DNA from: an uncultured Bacilli bacterium
Lineage (GTDB): Bacteria; Bacillota_I; Bacilli_A; RF39; UBA660
NCBI GenBank assembly: GCA_910587535.1
Contig: CAJUKM010000012.1
Span: 1 to 30,971, forward strand
Direction: 5' to 3'
Length of the DNA stretch: 30,971 nt
Position numbers and translations under genes: made by a program. The notes below the pieces were generated by a model, which did no database searches, was not told the origin of the DNA, and saw only the letters and a list, made by a program, of their open reading frames with translations. The first letter of the stretch is position 1. The number at the start of each line of letters is the position of its first letter. Of this stretch, positions 23,188-30,971 are shown one piece after another.

Positions 23188-24971
23188 GTAGTTTAAAAAG
23201 TGAATTAGCTCCTAAGGGAATAGAATTTAGACCTACTTCTTTTAGACTTGGCGATAAATATTGTACTATACTTTCAATAATAAGTTATCCTAAGTTTATA
23301 GATCACGGATATCTAGCAAATATAACGAACATTCCCGGAGTTAAAGTAGTAATAAAGCATATTCCGATAGATTTTGCTTTGATGAGAAAAATGATCGACA
23401 AAGAAATAGCCGATTTAAAAGATAGATTTCAAAAAGAAAACGATCATACATTGCAGGAAAGAATAAGACAGGACTACGAATCGCTAGAAGTATTTATTCA
23501 ACAATTAGCGGCATCTAGTGCGAAGATTTTCGACTTTCAGATGCACGTCATGTTGAGCGCTAACACCGAAGAAGAGTTAGAAAATAAAAAATTGGAAATT
23601 CGTACTTATATGACTGGTATGGATATGAGAGGTATACCTCTAATGTTCGAACAGGAAAAAGTATTGAAATCGATGATTCCAATATTTCCTAAACAGGATA
23701 TCGAAGATAGGATCGGTACTCCGATACCTTCTAACACTATTGCAGCGATGTATCCATTTGTTTTCGACAGTGTAAAGGATCCCGGACTGAGTACACTTTT
23801 AGGAGTGGATTTCTCCGGTGGTGTAGTTCTTTTCAACCAGTTTTTGTATCAGATTAAAAAAGAACACAATAGAAACAATGCAAACATGTTGATACTAGGA
23901 GCTTCTGGTTCTGGTAAGTCTACCGCAGCTAAACTGATGCTTCGAACTCACTTTAGAAACGATTACAGAATAATAGCGATCGATCCAGAAGGTGAGCTCG
24001 AAGATATGTGTAAAAGCTTCAATGGAGACTTCATCAATTTGGGAAAAGGTGGAGATCTCGGAATGATAAATCCACTAGAAGTTATCGTCGATGAAGATGC
24101 TGAGGATATAGCAAACGGCCAAAGTTATGCTATCTTAACGAGAACGTTATCTACTCTAAAAGCTTTCATGTCGTATCTTTACCCAGATATCGAAGATGAC
24201 GTGCTTACTCTATTTAGCGATGTCGTACAAGATACATATAAACGATTCAATATAGATTTCAATACTAATTTTAGCAAATTTAGAAGCTCAGATTATCCTA
24301 CTTTTGATGATGTGTATGCCACTATAAGAGGTAGAATACTATCGATGCCTGAGCATACGCGTGAAAGAGATATAATGGAACGTTTAGAACTTAAAATACG
24401 CCCTATCACGAAAGAGCTTCGCTATTATTTCAATGGACATACGACGATTGAACCTGAGAGTAACTTCGTAGTTTTCAACATAAGAGAGCTCATGAATAGC
24501 GATTCTTCTATAAGAAATGCTCTATTTTTCAACATTCTAAAATACGCTTGGAGTTTGTGCTTAGATAAAGATATTAATACCGTAATGTCAGTCGACGAGG
24601 CACACGTACTTCTGGGAAGTAGAAACGAACTAGGAGCAGAATTCTTAGCTCAGATTCAAAGACGTAGTCGTAAATATAACACCGGTACTATCATAATAAC
24701 TCAACAGCCTACAGATTTTGCGGCCGATAAAATATTGATGCACGGTAAAGCAATATTCGACAATGCTAGTTATTATTTGGCTATGGGTTTAAAGAAACAA
24801 GCAGTTGAGGATTTATCTAAATTGATAGATCTCAACGAAAATGAAATGGAATCAATCAAGAGATTCAGTCAGGGACAAGGACTTTTCGTCTGTGGATCTA
24901 GAAGAATGCAGATCAACGTCGTTTTAACTCAAGAAGAGTTAGATTCATTCGGTTCAGGCGGAGGTTTATAA
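23184..24971 (+). CDS. virB4: VirB4-type T4SS ATPase (ATPase part)
   Basis: A 595-residue ATPase that would power assembly and translocation at the cytoplasmic face. Motifs: Walker A GASGSGKST (239-247), Walker B VMSVDEAHVLLG with Asp471 and Glu472, and a sensor-like IIITQQPTDFAAD after RRSRKYNTG. NMLILGASGSGKS, DPEGELEDM and NPLEVI are classic VirB4/TraE phrases. A polar helical insertion rich in Lys and Gln lies at about 65-115. Its ATG overlaps the stop of the N-terminal gene. It lies between the PrgI-like protein and the wall hydrolase, the normal Gram-positive T4SS order. Confidence 0.93.
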   Translation: MSSLKSELAPKGIEFRPTSFRLGDKYCTILSIISYPKFIDHGYLANITNIPGVKVVIKHIPIDFALMRKMIDKEIADLKDRFQKENDHTLQERIRQDYESLEVFIQQLAASSAKIFDFQMHVMLSANTEEELENKKLEIRTYMTGMDMRGIPLMFEQEKVLKSMIPIFPKQDIEDRIGTPIPSNTIAAMYPFVFDSVKDPGLSTLLGVDFSGGVVLFNQFLYQIKKEHNRNNANMLILGASGSGKSTAAKLMLRTHFRNDYRIIAIDPEGELEDMCKSFNGDFINLGKGGDLGMINPLEVIVDEDAEDIANGQSYAILTRTLSTLKAFMSYLYPDIEDDVLTLFSDVVQDTYKRFNIDFNTNFSKFRSSDYPTFDDVYATIRGRILSMPEHTRERDIMERLELKIRPITKELRYYFNGHTTIEPESNFVVFNIRELMNSDSSIRNALFFNILKYAWSLCLDKDINTVMSVDEAHVLLGSRNELGAEFLAQIQRRSRKYNTGTIIITQQPTDFAADKILMHGKAIFDNASYYLAMGLKKQAVEDLSKLIDLNENEMESIKRFSQGQGLFVCGSRRMQINVVLTQEELDSFGSGGGL

Positions 24972-24993
24972 TACATTAAGGTGGTGAGTAGGT

Positions 24994-27177
24994 ATGGATA
25001 ACGATCAAGAGAAAAAAGAACAGAAAAAAGCTCTATTAGGTTTTGCTTGGAAATCGTTACCTCCTATCACTAAATTAAAGATAATAGGAGTAATTGCTGC
25101 GGTCGTAGTAGGTTTATTACTACTAGTAATAGTGATCGCGAGCATTTCTTCTATTTTTTTAGATTATTCAAATGCTGCACAGGGTTCTGATGATATAACA
25201 GCTGAGTACGAAGAATTCTGGGGTGACTTATGTAAAGAAGGAGATAAGAATTGCTCCCCAGAACAGATTGAAGAAGCTAAAAAAATAAAAGAATCTCAGA
25301 CTAAGTTTTTTAAAAAATTAGATAGTCTTTCTAAAAAATATAGTTTAACTGATGAACAAAAATATATAGTTTTAAGTACAATTTTTTATGGATACGATAT
25401 AAACGAATTCACAGAAGGCAATGGTGCTTTTTCAGTCGATGAAGACGATGAGATAGATTACGAGAATCCTACAGTTAAAGAAGAAGAAGGTAAGATCATA
25501 TATGAACGGGAGCTAGACAGTTTGAAAGAACTGATCAAGCAATTTAAAGTCAATACAGCTTATTGTAAAAAGGTCCGCTATGCCGAAGGAAGCAATGAGC
25601 CCATCACAGAGACACACCTTTTGTACAGTAGTGATAATAAAACTTTTTCTTTTAATTTTTTCGAGTCAGCCTTTTTTGGAATACGAAAATATCCTAATAA
25701 AGAAGGATTCCAAGAAGCTAGGGAACTATGTGAACAATCTGGTGGTTCGACATTTTTACAAAGTTCTACCGATTCTCAGTCTTCAATAGACGGTCTATAT
25801 AGATATCTCACTGAGTCCGATTATTTCGACAAAAAACCACATCTTCACGGCGAGTATAAATCATATGCAGATTCACATTCGCTAAGTAAGGATATAACGA
25901 CGTGGGCAGAAGAGGATTTAATCGCCGTTAGAGAACGGATCGTCGAGGATATAAAGCTAATCGTCGAAGAATATATGAAAAATAAAGAAGACAGTGGATC
26001 TTTTATAGCAAAATCGGGTAGCTCATACTGGTGGCCGATCGGATCAGTTACAACAGAAACTGATGAGGAAGGAAGACTTTTTGCAGCAGATGATCCCGAG
26101 TTTACACATATCAACAGCCATTATGGGATCAGAGTACATCCTATAAGTGGTGTAAAGAAACTTCATAACGGTATCGATTTAAAAGGTACATTTAATTCTA
26201 CAAATATAATCGCATCCTTAGACGGTACAGTAATAGATACGAACAATACGTGCGTCTCTAGAAGTGATATGAACAACAAAAGTCATACAAGATGTGGTGG
26301 CGGATATGGTAACTATGTAAAAATTCAAGATGTCAAAGGCAATATCCACATTTACGCCCACATGTATAGGGATTCGTTAAAAGTTTCTAAAGGAGATAAG
26401 GTTTCACAAGGTCAAGTACTAGGAATTATAGGTTCGAGTGGAAGTTCTTCCGGGCCGCATTTGCACTTTACTTTGATAATAAACGGTGCTTCTGTCGATC
26501 CGATAGACTATATAGATCCAGAAAATCCTAGACCTACGAGTTCTATAGACTTTAATAAGACGAGATATTCAAAGGAAGAATTCGTTGCAAAGGTAAAAGA
26601 TTATTATTCGAGCGATAAAGCTTGTAACTTTTCTTCGACACAAGCGAAGAATGGGTGTAGTTCATTTAGAGATGAAATTTTAAATCATGACGGTGCTTTG
26701 ACAATATATGAAACTGCTTCTAAAAAGAATGTCAATCCAGAATTGGTAATAGCGAGATCGATGGTTGAAGGATATAGTCCAGGAACTAATTACAACTATT
26801 TCGGTTATAGATGTTTCAATACAGGTGGCATAGCAGCTTGTTCAAAGTTTACGTCGTTCGAGTCTTCCATGGATACTTTCTTTAATAACATTTCTTCTAG
26901 ATACGATTCGGTCGAAAGCATGATGAGCAAGTACGCATTTCTAGGACAATATTGGTATACAGGAGTTCATTGGGGATGGGGCGGATGTGCTTATGCCAAG
27001 TATATCTATCCAGACGGAATACCAGACAGAGTTACAAAAGCATGTGCTCATGAAGATGGGTATTGTTCTATAAATAATACTGCGAATTGTGAAGAGACGA
27101 CTGAGGAAGATAGAATGGCTTATACTAATTATCAGGTCAGAAAGATGGCCAATATGCTAGCGCTAGTTTTCGGATAG
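24994..27177 (+). CDS. Bifunctional peptidoglycan hydrolase (M23 plus GH73-like), VirB1-like
   Basis: A 727-residue membrane-anchored enzyme. The ATG follows AAGGTGGTGAG. A transmembrane helix (about 31-56) is followed by a long extracytoplasmic linker with acidic parts (about 60-355). Residues about 370-505 form an M23 metallo-endopeptidase with HYGIRVHP (from 376), HNGIDL (zinc His and Asp) and HLHF (zinc His), all ligands present. Residues about 560-727 resemble GH73-type glucosaminidases: NPELVIARSMVEGYSPG with a likely catalytic Glu592, then YNYFGYRCF. Cysteines in the C-terminal domain may form disulfides. Such two-headed enzymes in Gram-positive T4SS open the wall for the machine. It is the fifth gene of the core operon after pilin-like 4. 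Confidence 0.92.
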   Translation: MDNDQEKKEQKKALLGFAWKSLPPITKLKIIGVIAAVVVGLLLLVIVIASISSIFLDYSNAAQGSDDITAEYEEFWGDLCKEGDKNCSPEQIEEAKKIKESQTKFFKKLDSLSKKYSLTDEQKYIVLSTIFYGYDINEFTEGNGAFSVDEDDEIDYENPTVKEEEGKIIYERELDSLKELIKQFKVNTAYCKKVRYAEGSNEPITETHLLYSSDNKTFSFNFFESAFFGIRKYPNKEGFQEARELCEQSGGSTFLQSSTDSQSSIDGLYRYLTESDYFDKKPHLHGEYKSYADSHSLSKDITTWAEEDLIAVRERIVEDIKLIVEEYMKNKEDSGSFIAKSGSSYWWPIGSVTTETDEEGRLFAADDPEFTHINSHYGIRVHPISGVKKLHNGIDLKGTFNSTNIIASLDGTVIDTNNTCVSRSDMNNKSHTRCGGGYGNYVKIQDVKGNIHIYAHMYRDSLKVSKGDKVSQGQVLGIIGSSGSSSGPHLHFTLIINGASVDPIDYIDPENPRPTSSIDFNKTRYSKEEFVAKVKDYYSSDKACNFSSTQAKNGCSSFRDEILNHDGALTIYETASKKNVNPELVIARSMVEGYSPGTNYNYFGYRCFNTGGIAACSKFTSFESSMDTFFNNISSRYDSVESMMSKYAFLGQYWYTGVHWGWGGCAYAKYIYPDGIPDRVTKACAHEDGYCSINNTANCEETTEEDRMAYTNYQVRKMANMLALVFG

Positions 27178-27186
27178 GATGGTTTG

Positions 27187-27705
27187 ATGAAAGAACTTAC
27201 AGAAAAAGAAAAAAATATATTGACTATAATCGTAGCTTTAGGAGTTTTAGTAGTATTTTTGGGAGCTTCTTTGATCGGTAAATATATCGATCTCAGAAAA
27301 GAAAAAAAGGAGAGCATGAAGACAGTACTAGTGACAGACAACAGTCGTTATTTTACAGTCATAGGGTGTGCTGACAAGTTCATCTCCTATATTAAAGAAG
27401 GAGATGCATCGAATATCCTCACCATTTTAGAGGAAGATTATAAGACTTCTAATAATATATCTGAGATAAACGTTAAAAACTATGTTCCTACACTCGATAA
27501 AAATGCACTTTACGACTATGTTGGAGACGAAATGTATCAGCACAGAGTATCTGAAAAGGTAGTAGAATATTACGTAAAAGGGAAGATTAAAACTTCTTTA
27601 TTAGACGAGGAATCTAGTTATAAAGATTACAATTTAACGATCATTTTATATGAAGACAAATTTTTGTTCTCAGTAAAACCCGGAATAGAGGATTTGAATC
27701 TATGA
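27187..27705 (+). CDS. VirB8/TcpC-like membrane protein 1
   Basis: A 172-residue protein with GGATGG before the ATG at 27187. It has a short cytoplasmic start (MKELTEKEKN), one transmembrane helix (about 11-31), a basic segment and then about 130 residues outside. That domain (TVIGCADKFISYIKEGDASN onward) has the alternating helix-sheet pattern of the NTF2-like fold used by VirB8 and TcpC proteins. The assignment is structural inference, not motif matching. It overlaps the next gene by ATGA, and the two share the same layout, so they probably form a paired or heteromeric ring in the translocon. Confidence 0.65.
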   Translation: MKELTEKEKNILTIIVALGVLVVFLGASLIGKYIDLRKEKKESMKTVLVTDNSRYFTVIGCADKFISYIKEGDASNILTILEEDYKTSNNISEINVKNYVPTLDKNALYDYVGDEMYQHRVSEKVVEYYVKGKIKTSLLDEESSYKDYNLTIILYEDKFLFSVKPGIEDLNL

Positions 27706-28178
27706 AAAAGAATACTATTATGGCGATAATTTTAATCGTGATCGCTATTTCTATAGGAGCTTATTTTATTATAAGTTCTAGATTAGATGCAAAATATGTA
27801 CCAAACTACATGTTAGAAGATTTTTATAAAAAGCCATATAAAAAAGTCGGAGTTAACGAATATACCGTGTCCAAAGTTTCTGATAGAGATATGGTAGATA
27901 CATATTTTAGAACTTATACAAATATGTTTTTTGAAGATTTAGGCATGGCATATCAAAAATTAGATAGTAAATTCAGAGAAAAGAAATATCCAACTTTAAG
28001 TTCATTTAAATCTTTTGTCAGTTCTTTAACTAACGATTTTCTAGCAATTCCAAAGATAAAATCTTATGATATAGATACTGAAAATGGTAAAACTATTTAT
28101 TCGATAAGTGATACTAGAGGAAATATTTATAAGTTTACGATAGAAGCAGTTATGAAATATACAGTTTCTTTCGAATAA
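27702..28178 (+). CDS. VirB8/TcpC-like membrane protein 2
   Basis: A 158-residue protein starting MKKNTIMAIILIVIAISIGA: one N-terminal transmembrane helix and an extracytoplasmic domain of about 130 residues. The region TYFRTYTNMFFEDLGMAYQK, then LDSKFREKKY and a beta-rich end (DTENGKTIYSISDTRGNIYK), fits an NTF2-like/VirB8-type domain. It is the last gene of the core operon; its ATG overlaps the stop of its neighbour, implying equal expression. It shares topology but little sequence with that neighbour. Confidence 0.65.
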   Translation: MKKNTIMAIILIVIAISIGAYFIISSRLDAKYVPNYMLEDFYKKPYKKVGVNEYTVSKVSDRDMVDTYFRTYTNMFFEDLGMAYQKLDSKFREKKYPTLSSFKSFVSSLTNDFLAIPKIKSYDIDTENGKTIYSISDTRGNIYKFTIEAVMKYTVSFE

Positions 28179-28203
28179 AATAGTATTTTTTTAAAAAATA
28201 GTT

Positions 28204-28209
28204 TATAAT
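28204..28209 (+). promoter_or_regulatory. Possible -10 box for the VirD4-like gene
   Basis: TATAAT 24 bases before the ATG, in the only clear gap (55 bases) after pilin-like gene 4. No good -35 is seen; a T/A run precedes it. Confidence 0.35.
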
Positions 28210-28233
28210 ATTGCAGAAAAGGGAATGATTCTC

Positions 28234-30447
28234 ATGAAACTTAAAATTAGAGTTAAGAAAAAAGACTTTATTTTGTTTATACTAATCTGTATAGCTCTAT
28301 TTATAGGCTGTAGTATATTGGCGATCAATTTTCTTTCTTTTAGTGACCGCGGGGAACTAGTAGGTTTAAACATTTTTGCACATTATAGTGGACAAGCTTT
28401 CGGGCTTACAATGTTTTTATTTATGGCGTCTTTGGTTGCCATATTTATGAGTGTTTCTAGTACTATATTCAATTTTGAAAAAGGTGGATTAGGTCTCATA
28501 TTCGGAGAAAAAGAGGAAAAGGGATACAATAGATGGTGTACCGAAAAAGAGATGAAATCGGCATTTAAAATCGAGAAAGTTCAAGTTAATTCTCCCGATA
28601 GTACAGCTGGTGGAATAGTAATGATCAACGATGGCAAGAATATGTGGGTCGATGATGGAGAATATCACTCTCTCATAATCGGTCAATCTGGAAGTGGTAA
28701 GACGACGGCTCTTGTCGATCCACAAGTATATAGCTTGTGTAAAAATGGTGAGTCTATGGTTATCACCGATCCTAAGGGTGAAATCTATAAAAGGCACGCT
28801 AATCGTCTTAAAGATAGAGGATACAAATTAGTAGTCATAAACTTCCGCGATCCTAGAGAAGGAAATGCTTGGAATCCGCTCACTATTCCTTATAGAATGT
28901 ATAAACAAGGAAAGACGGATAAGGCAAAAGAACTATTAGAAGATATCAGCCAAAACATCTTAATAGATCCTAAAAATACTAACGACCCTTTCTGGGAGAG
29001 AAGTGCAGCAGACTACTTTTCTGGACTCGCATTAGGATTATTTGAAGATGCTAAAGAAAACGAAGTCAATATTACTTCTATTAGCAGTATGGCTACTGCC
29101 GGAGAAGAGAAAAACGGCATCAACACTTTTGCGAAAGACTATTTCACTTTAAAAAGTGAAAACAATGCAGCATATGAATACGCTAAGGCAACGATAACAG
29201 CGCCTAGTGATACTAAATCGAGTATACTTTCCGTGTTTCAAAGTAAAATCAGAACGTTCTCTACTCGTGAAGAATTATCAGAAATGTTATCTTACAGCGA
29301 TTTCAATATGGACGATATAGGTAAAGAGAAAACAGCAGTATTCTTGATCGTTCACGATGAAAAAACTACATACCATTCTCTTGCAACTATCTTTATCAAG
29401 CAGTTGTACGAAGTTTTGATCGATGTAGCTCATAAAAATCCAAACGGAGAACTCAAATATAGAACTAACTTTATATTGGATGAGTTTGCCAACATGCCAC
29501 AGCTTAGAGATGTAACTTCTATGGTTACGGCAGCGAGAAGTAGAAGAATCAGATTTACATTCATAATCCAAAACTTCGCTCAGCTAGATGAAGTTTATGG
29601 CGATAAAAACGCAGAGACTATTAGAAGTAACTGTGGTAATACGGTCTATCTTCTCACTAACGAATTATCAGCTCTAGAAGAGATAAGTAAATTATGTGGT
29701 GAAGTAAAATCTAAAAAAGACGATAAAACAGTTTCTACACCTCTTGTAACCGTTACAGATTTGCAGAAGATGAAGAGAAACGAAATAATCGTAATACGTA
29801 TGAGAATGAGACCTTTTAGAACCGTATTAAAAGGAAGTTATGACATCGATTGGGGAGATACTTATGATCAAGCTAATATTCCTGAAAGAGATGTGTATCC
29901 TGTTAGAGCATTCGATATGAAACAGTTCGTAAAAGAAGAGAAACGAAAAAAGACGATGGACGCAATAAATAAAGCTCAAGAAGCTCAAAAAAATCCAAGT
30001 GTCGAGAGTCGTACTCCAGCTCCAGATTTGATTAAAGATCCAATTAAGCCTATGGACAACTTATTCGATAAATCAAACGATGCATTCGATTTCGATAAAC
30101 CAGTAGATATCGATCAATTAGTCAAAAACATAGATGCTCAAATTGCCGAACTCGAAAGAGAACAAGCAGAAGAGGAAAGAAAAAGAAAAGAAATGATGAG
30201 TAAAGGTGGATTCGATATTCCAAAGGATGTAAATCCTATCGGAAACAACTTTGCGCATATGCCTAAAGATGGAGAGTTTTTCGACATAGAGCCTTTGAAA
30301 AAAAAGGAGCCGATTCCGCTTCGTAATTCGATGCCTACAGATAATAATGTAGTAAAAAAGAATGTCGATAATTCGAGTGTTGTACTGAGCAATCAATTAG
30401 TAACAGATGATCAATTTTTCGACGATTTTTTCGGCGATGAAGATTAG
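28234..30447 (+). CDS. virD4: VirD4/TraG-type coupling ATPase
   Basis: A 737-residue T4SS coupling protein, which selects substrates and hands them to the translocon. The ATG at 28234 lies nine bases after AAGGGA; another ATG at 28225 is too close to it. Two N-terminal helices (about 12-30 and 50-75) anchor it. Walker A is GQSGSGKTTALV (150-161); ITDPKGEIYKRHANRLKDRG follows. Walker B is FILDEFANMPQL (Asp416, Glu417), then TAARSRRIRFTFIIQNFAQL. After about residue 570 there is a long polar tail of about 165 residues with a Glu/Arg coiled-coil run, ending in acidic residues; such tails often bind cargo. Its presence fits DNA or protein export, but no relaxase gene is in the window. Confidence 0.95.
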   Translation: MKLKIRVKKKDFILFILICIALFIGCSILAINFLSFSDRGELVGLNIFAHYSGQAFGLTMFLFMASLVAIFMSVSSTIFNFEKGGLGLIFGEKEEKGYNRWCTEKEMKSAFKIEKVQVNSPDSTAGGIVMINDGKNMWVDDGEYHSLIIGQSGSGKTTALVDPQVYSLCKNGESMVITDPKGEIYKRHANRLKDRGYKLVVINFRDPREGNAWNPLTIPYRMYKQGKTDKAKELLEDISQNILIDPKNTNDPFWERSAADYFSGLALGLFEDAKENEVNITSISSMATAGEEKNGINTFAKDYFTLKSENNAAYEYAKATITAPSDTKSSILSVFQSKIRTFSTREELSEMLSYSDFNMDDIGKEKTAVFLIVHDEKTTYHSLATIFIKQLYEVLIDVAHKNPNGELKYRTNFILDEFANMPQLRDVTSMVTAARSRRIRFTFIIQNFAQLDEVYGDKNAETIRSNCGNTVYLLTNELSALEEISKLCGEVKSKKDDKTVSTPLVTVTDLQKMKRNEIIVIRMRMRPFRTVLKGSYDIDWGDTYDQANIPERDVYPVRAFDMKQFVKEEKRKKTMDAINKAQEAQKNPSVESRTPAPDLIKDPIKPMDNLFDKSNDAFDFDKPVDIDQLVKNIDAQIAELEREQAEEERKRKEMMSKGGFDIPKDVNPIGNNFAHMPKDGEFFDIEPLKKKEPIPLRNSMPTDNNVVKKNVDNSSVVLSNQLVTDDQFFDDFFGDED

Positions 30448-30448
30448 A

Positions 30449-30472
30449 GAGACGAATTATCGTCTCTTTTTG
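30449..30472 (+). terminator. Rho-independent terminator of the T4SS locus
   Basis: AGAGACGA (30449-30456) and TCGTCTCT (30461-30468) form a perfect eight-pair stem around ATTA, followed by T residues to 30472. Confidence 0.88.
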
Positions 30473-30496
30473 TATTCAAATAACGAATATATTTTA

Positions 30497-30590
30497 TGAA
30501 TATATAAAGGGCTGAGGGTAATGTGTTATCCTTAGTTAGAATAGAAAATCTAGAATTCGACACAGTTCTTGATAGAATGTGTACTATAAT
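30497..30590 (+). promoter_or_regulatory. Conserved promoter block with dyad, copy B
   Basis: This is the second copy of the block at 10954-11047, with the same distances. TGAATATATA starts at 30497. The dyad is 30512-30535 with arms CTGAGGGTAA and TTATCCTTAG around TGTG (two G-T pairs). TTCGAC is 30556-30561 and the -10 box TATAAT is 30585-30590, preceded by TGTAC. The outer stem bases differ from copy A (CTTTA versus CTG) yet still pair, which supports selection on the dyad. Confidence 0.6.
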
Positions 30591-30643
30591 TTAAACGAAA
30601 AAAGGTTAGTTTAAGTATTCTAAAAATGATAAGAGGCTAGTTT

Positions 30644-30971
30644 ATGAAAGAAAAAAATAATAGAAAAAAGATATTTATTTTGGGGTTATGTGCAATAACG
30701 ATAGTACTTACAAGTACTATAGGTACATATGCCTACTTCATGACTAATTTGGGTAGAGAAGAGAAGCAAGAATTAACCATCACTTCTGGGGTACTCGCTC
30801 TAGTATTCGAAGATAATTCAGACGGTATAAATGCAACTCTTTCATTGGGTGAAAGTGTAACGAAAGAATTTAAAATAAGAAACACTGGAACACAGGATGT
30901 CACGACTAATATGCTCTTTAGTGATATGATAAATACTTACATGAAAGAATCTCTTTCTTATAGACTAGAGT
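30644..30971 (+). CDS. Surface protein with SipW/TasA-type signal region (paralog 3, partial)
   Basis: The gene runs off the right edge; 109 codons are visible. The ATG follows AGAGG by seven bases. The start MKEKNNRKKIFILGLCAITI and the hydrophobic run ending GTYAYF mark a SipW-type signal region as in TasA and camelysin. The next part (TSGVLALVFEDNSDGINATL, then VTKEFKIRNTGTQDV and MINTYMKESLSYRLE) is nearly the same as paralog 2 at 11093 and less like paralog 1. Together with the shared promoter block this indicates that paralogs 2 and 3 come from a fairly recent duplication and now bracket the T4SS locus. The C-terminal domain is outside the window. Confidence 0.85.
   Translation, partial: MKEKNNRKKIFILGLCAITIVLTSTIGTYAYFMTNLGREEKQELTITSGVLALVFEDNSDGINATLSLGESVTKEFKIRNTGTQDVTTNMLFSDMINTYMKESLSYRLE

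Noticed and set aside
23160..23190. Programmed frameshift joining the two VirB4 parts
   Set aside because: No slippery heptamer or following structure is visible at the overlap, and the second gene has its own ATG in a normal ATGA coupling.
30118..30396. Minus-strand frames under the VirD4 tail
   Set aside because: They mirror the acidic coiled-coil coding of virD4 and have no start signals.

Overview
The window looks like chromosomal DNA of a low-GC, Gram-positive (Bacilli-type) bacterium. The evidence is strong purine-rich ribosome-binding sites, AT-rich sigma-A type promoters, a dnaG-rpoD-trmK cluster in the Firmicutes order, and a spoVID-ysxE-like sporulation pair. TGA is used as a stop codon (for example at 17237-17239, 23185-23187 and 27703-27705), so it does not use the Mycoplasma code. 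An uncultured, gut-type Bacilli lineage close to the Mollicutes/Erysipelotrichia is my best inference; no 16S or other taxonomic marker was compared.

Layout. Bases 1-902 (minus strand) hold the start of a probable GNAT acetyltransferase and a metallophosphoesterase-fold protein whose metal ligands are largely lost. Bases 1033-2806 hold a short SpoVID-like protein (SPOCS-type N-terminus plus LysM), a YsxE/CotS-like protein and a convergent small Cys/Asn-rich membrane protein. Bases 2990-7818 are housekeeping: primase, the main sigma factor, tRNA m1A22 methyltransferase and trigger factor. An MFS-like transporter follows at 7903-9090.

From 9160 the window is accessory and surface-related. Two tandem surface proteins (9160-10899 and 11093-12670) start with a SipW/TasA/camelysin-type signal region and share a large C-terminal domain. 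A third copy begins at 30644 and runs off the end. The second and third copies have the same 94-bp promoter block with a conserved dyad. Between them lies a type IV secretion (T4SS) locus of about 18 kb: an unknown small protein, two membrane-anchored Ig/cadherin-like proteins, four two-helix VirB2/TrbC-like subunits, a VirB6-like channel protein, a PrgI/VirB3-like protein, a VirB4 split into two overlapping genes, a bifunctional M23/GH73-like wall hydrolase, two VirB8-like proteins and a VirD4-type coupling ATPase. An operon of two PlsC-type acyltransferases around an acyl-CoA/ACP synthetase sits inside the pilin cluster.

How it may work together (inference). The wall hydrolase opens peptidoglycan. 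VirB6, PrgI, the VirB8-like pair and split VirB4 form the translocon, VirD4 feeds substrates, and the VirB2-like proteins form a pilus or surface channel. Three of these four share the extracytoplasmic motif C-x2-C-x3-P-x4-C, suggesting disulfide stabilisation. No relaxase, integrase, replication gene or att site is visible, so conjugation, effector export and DNA uptake all remain possible. No rRNA, tRNA or CRISPR array was seen, and there is no gene-free stretch above 300 bases.
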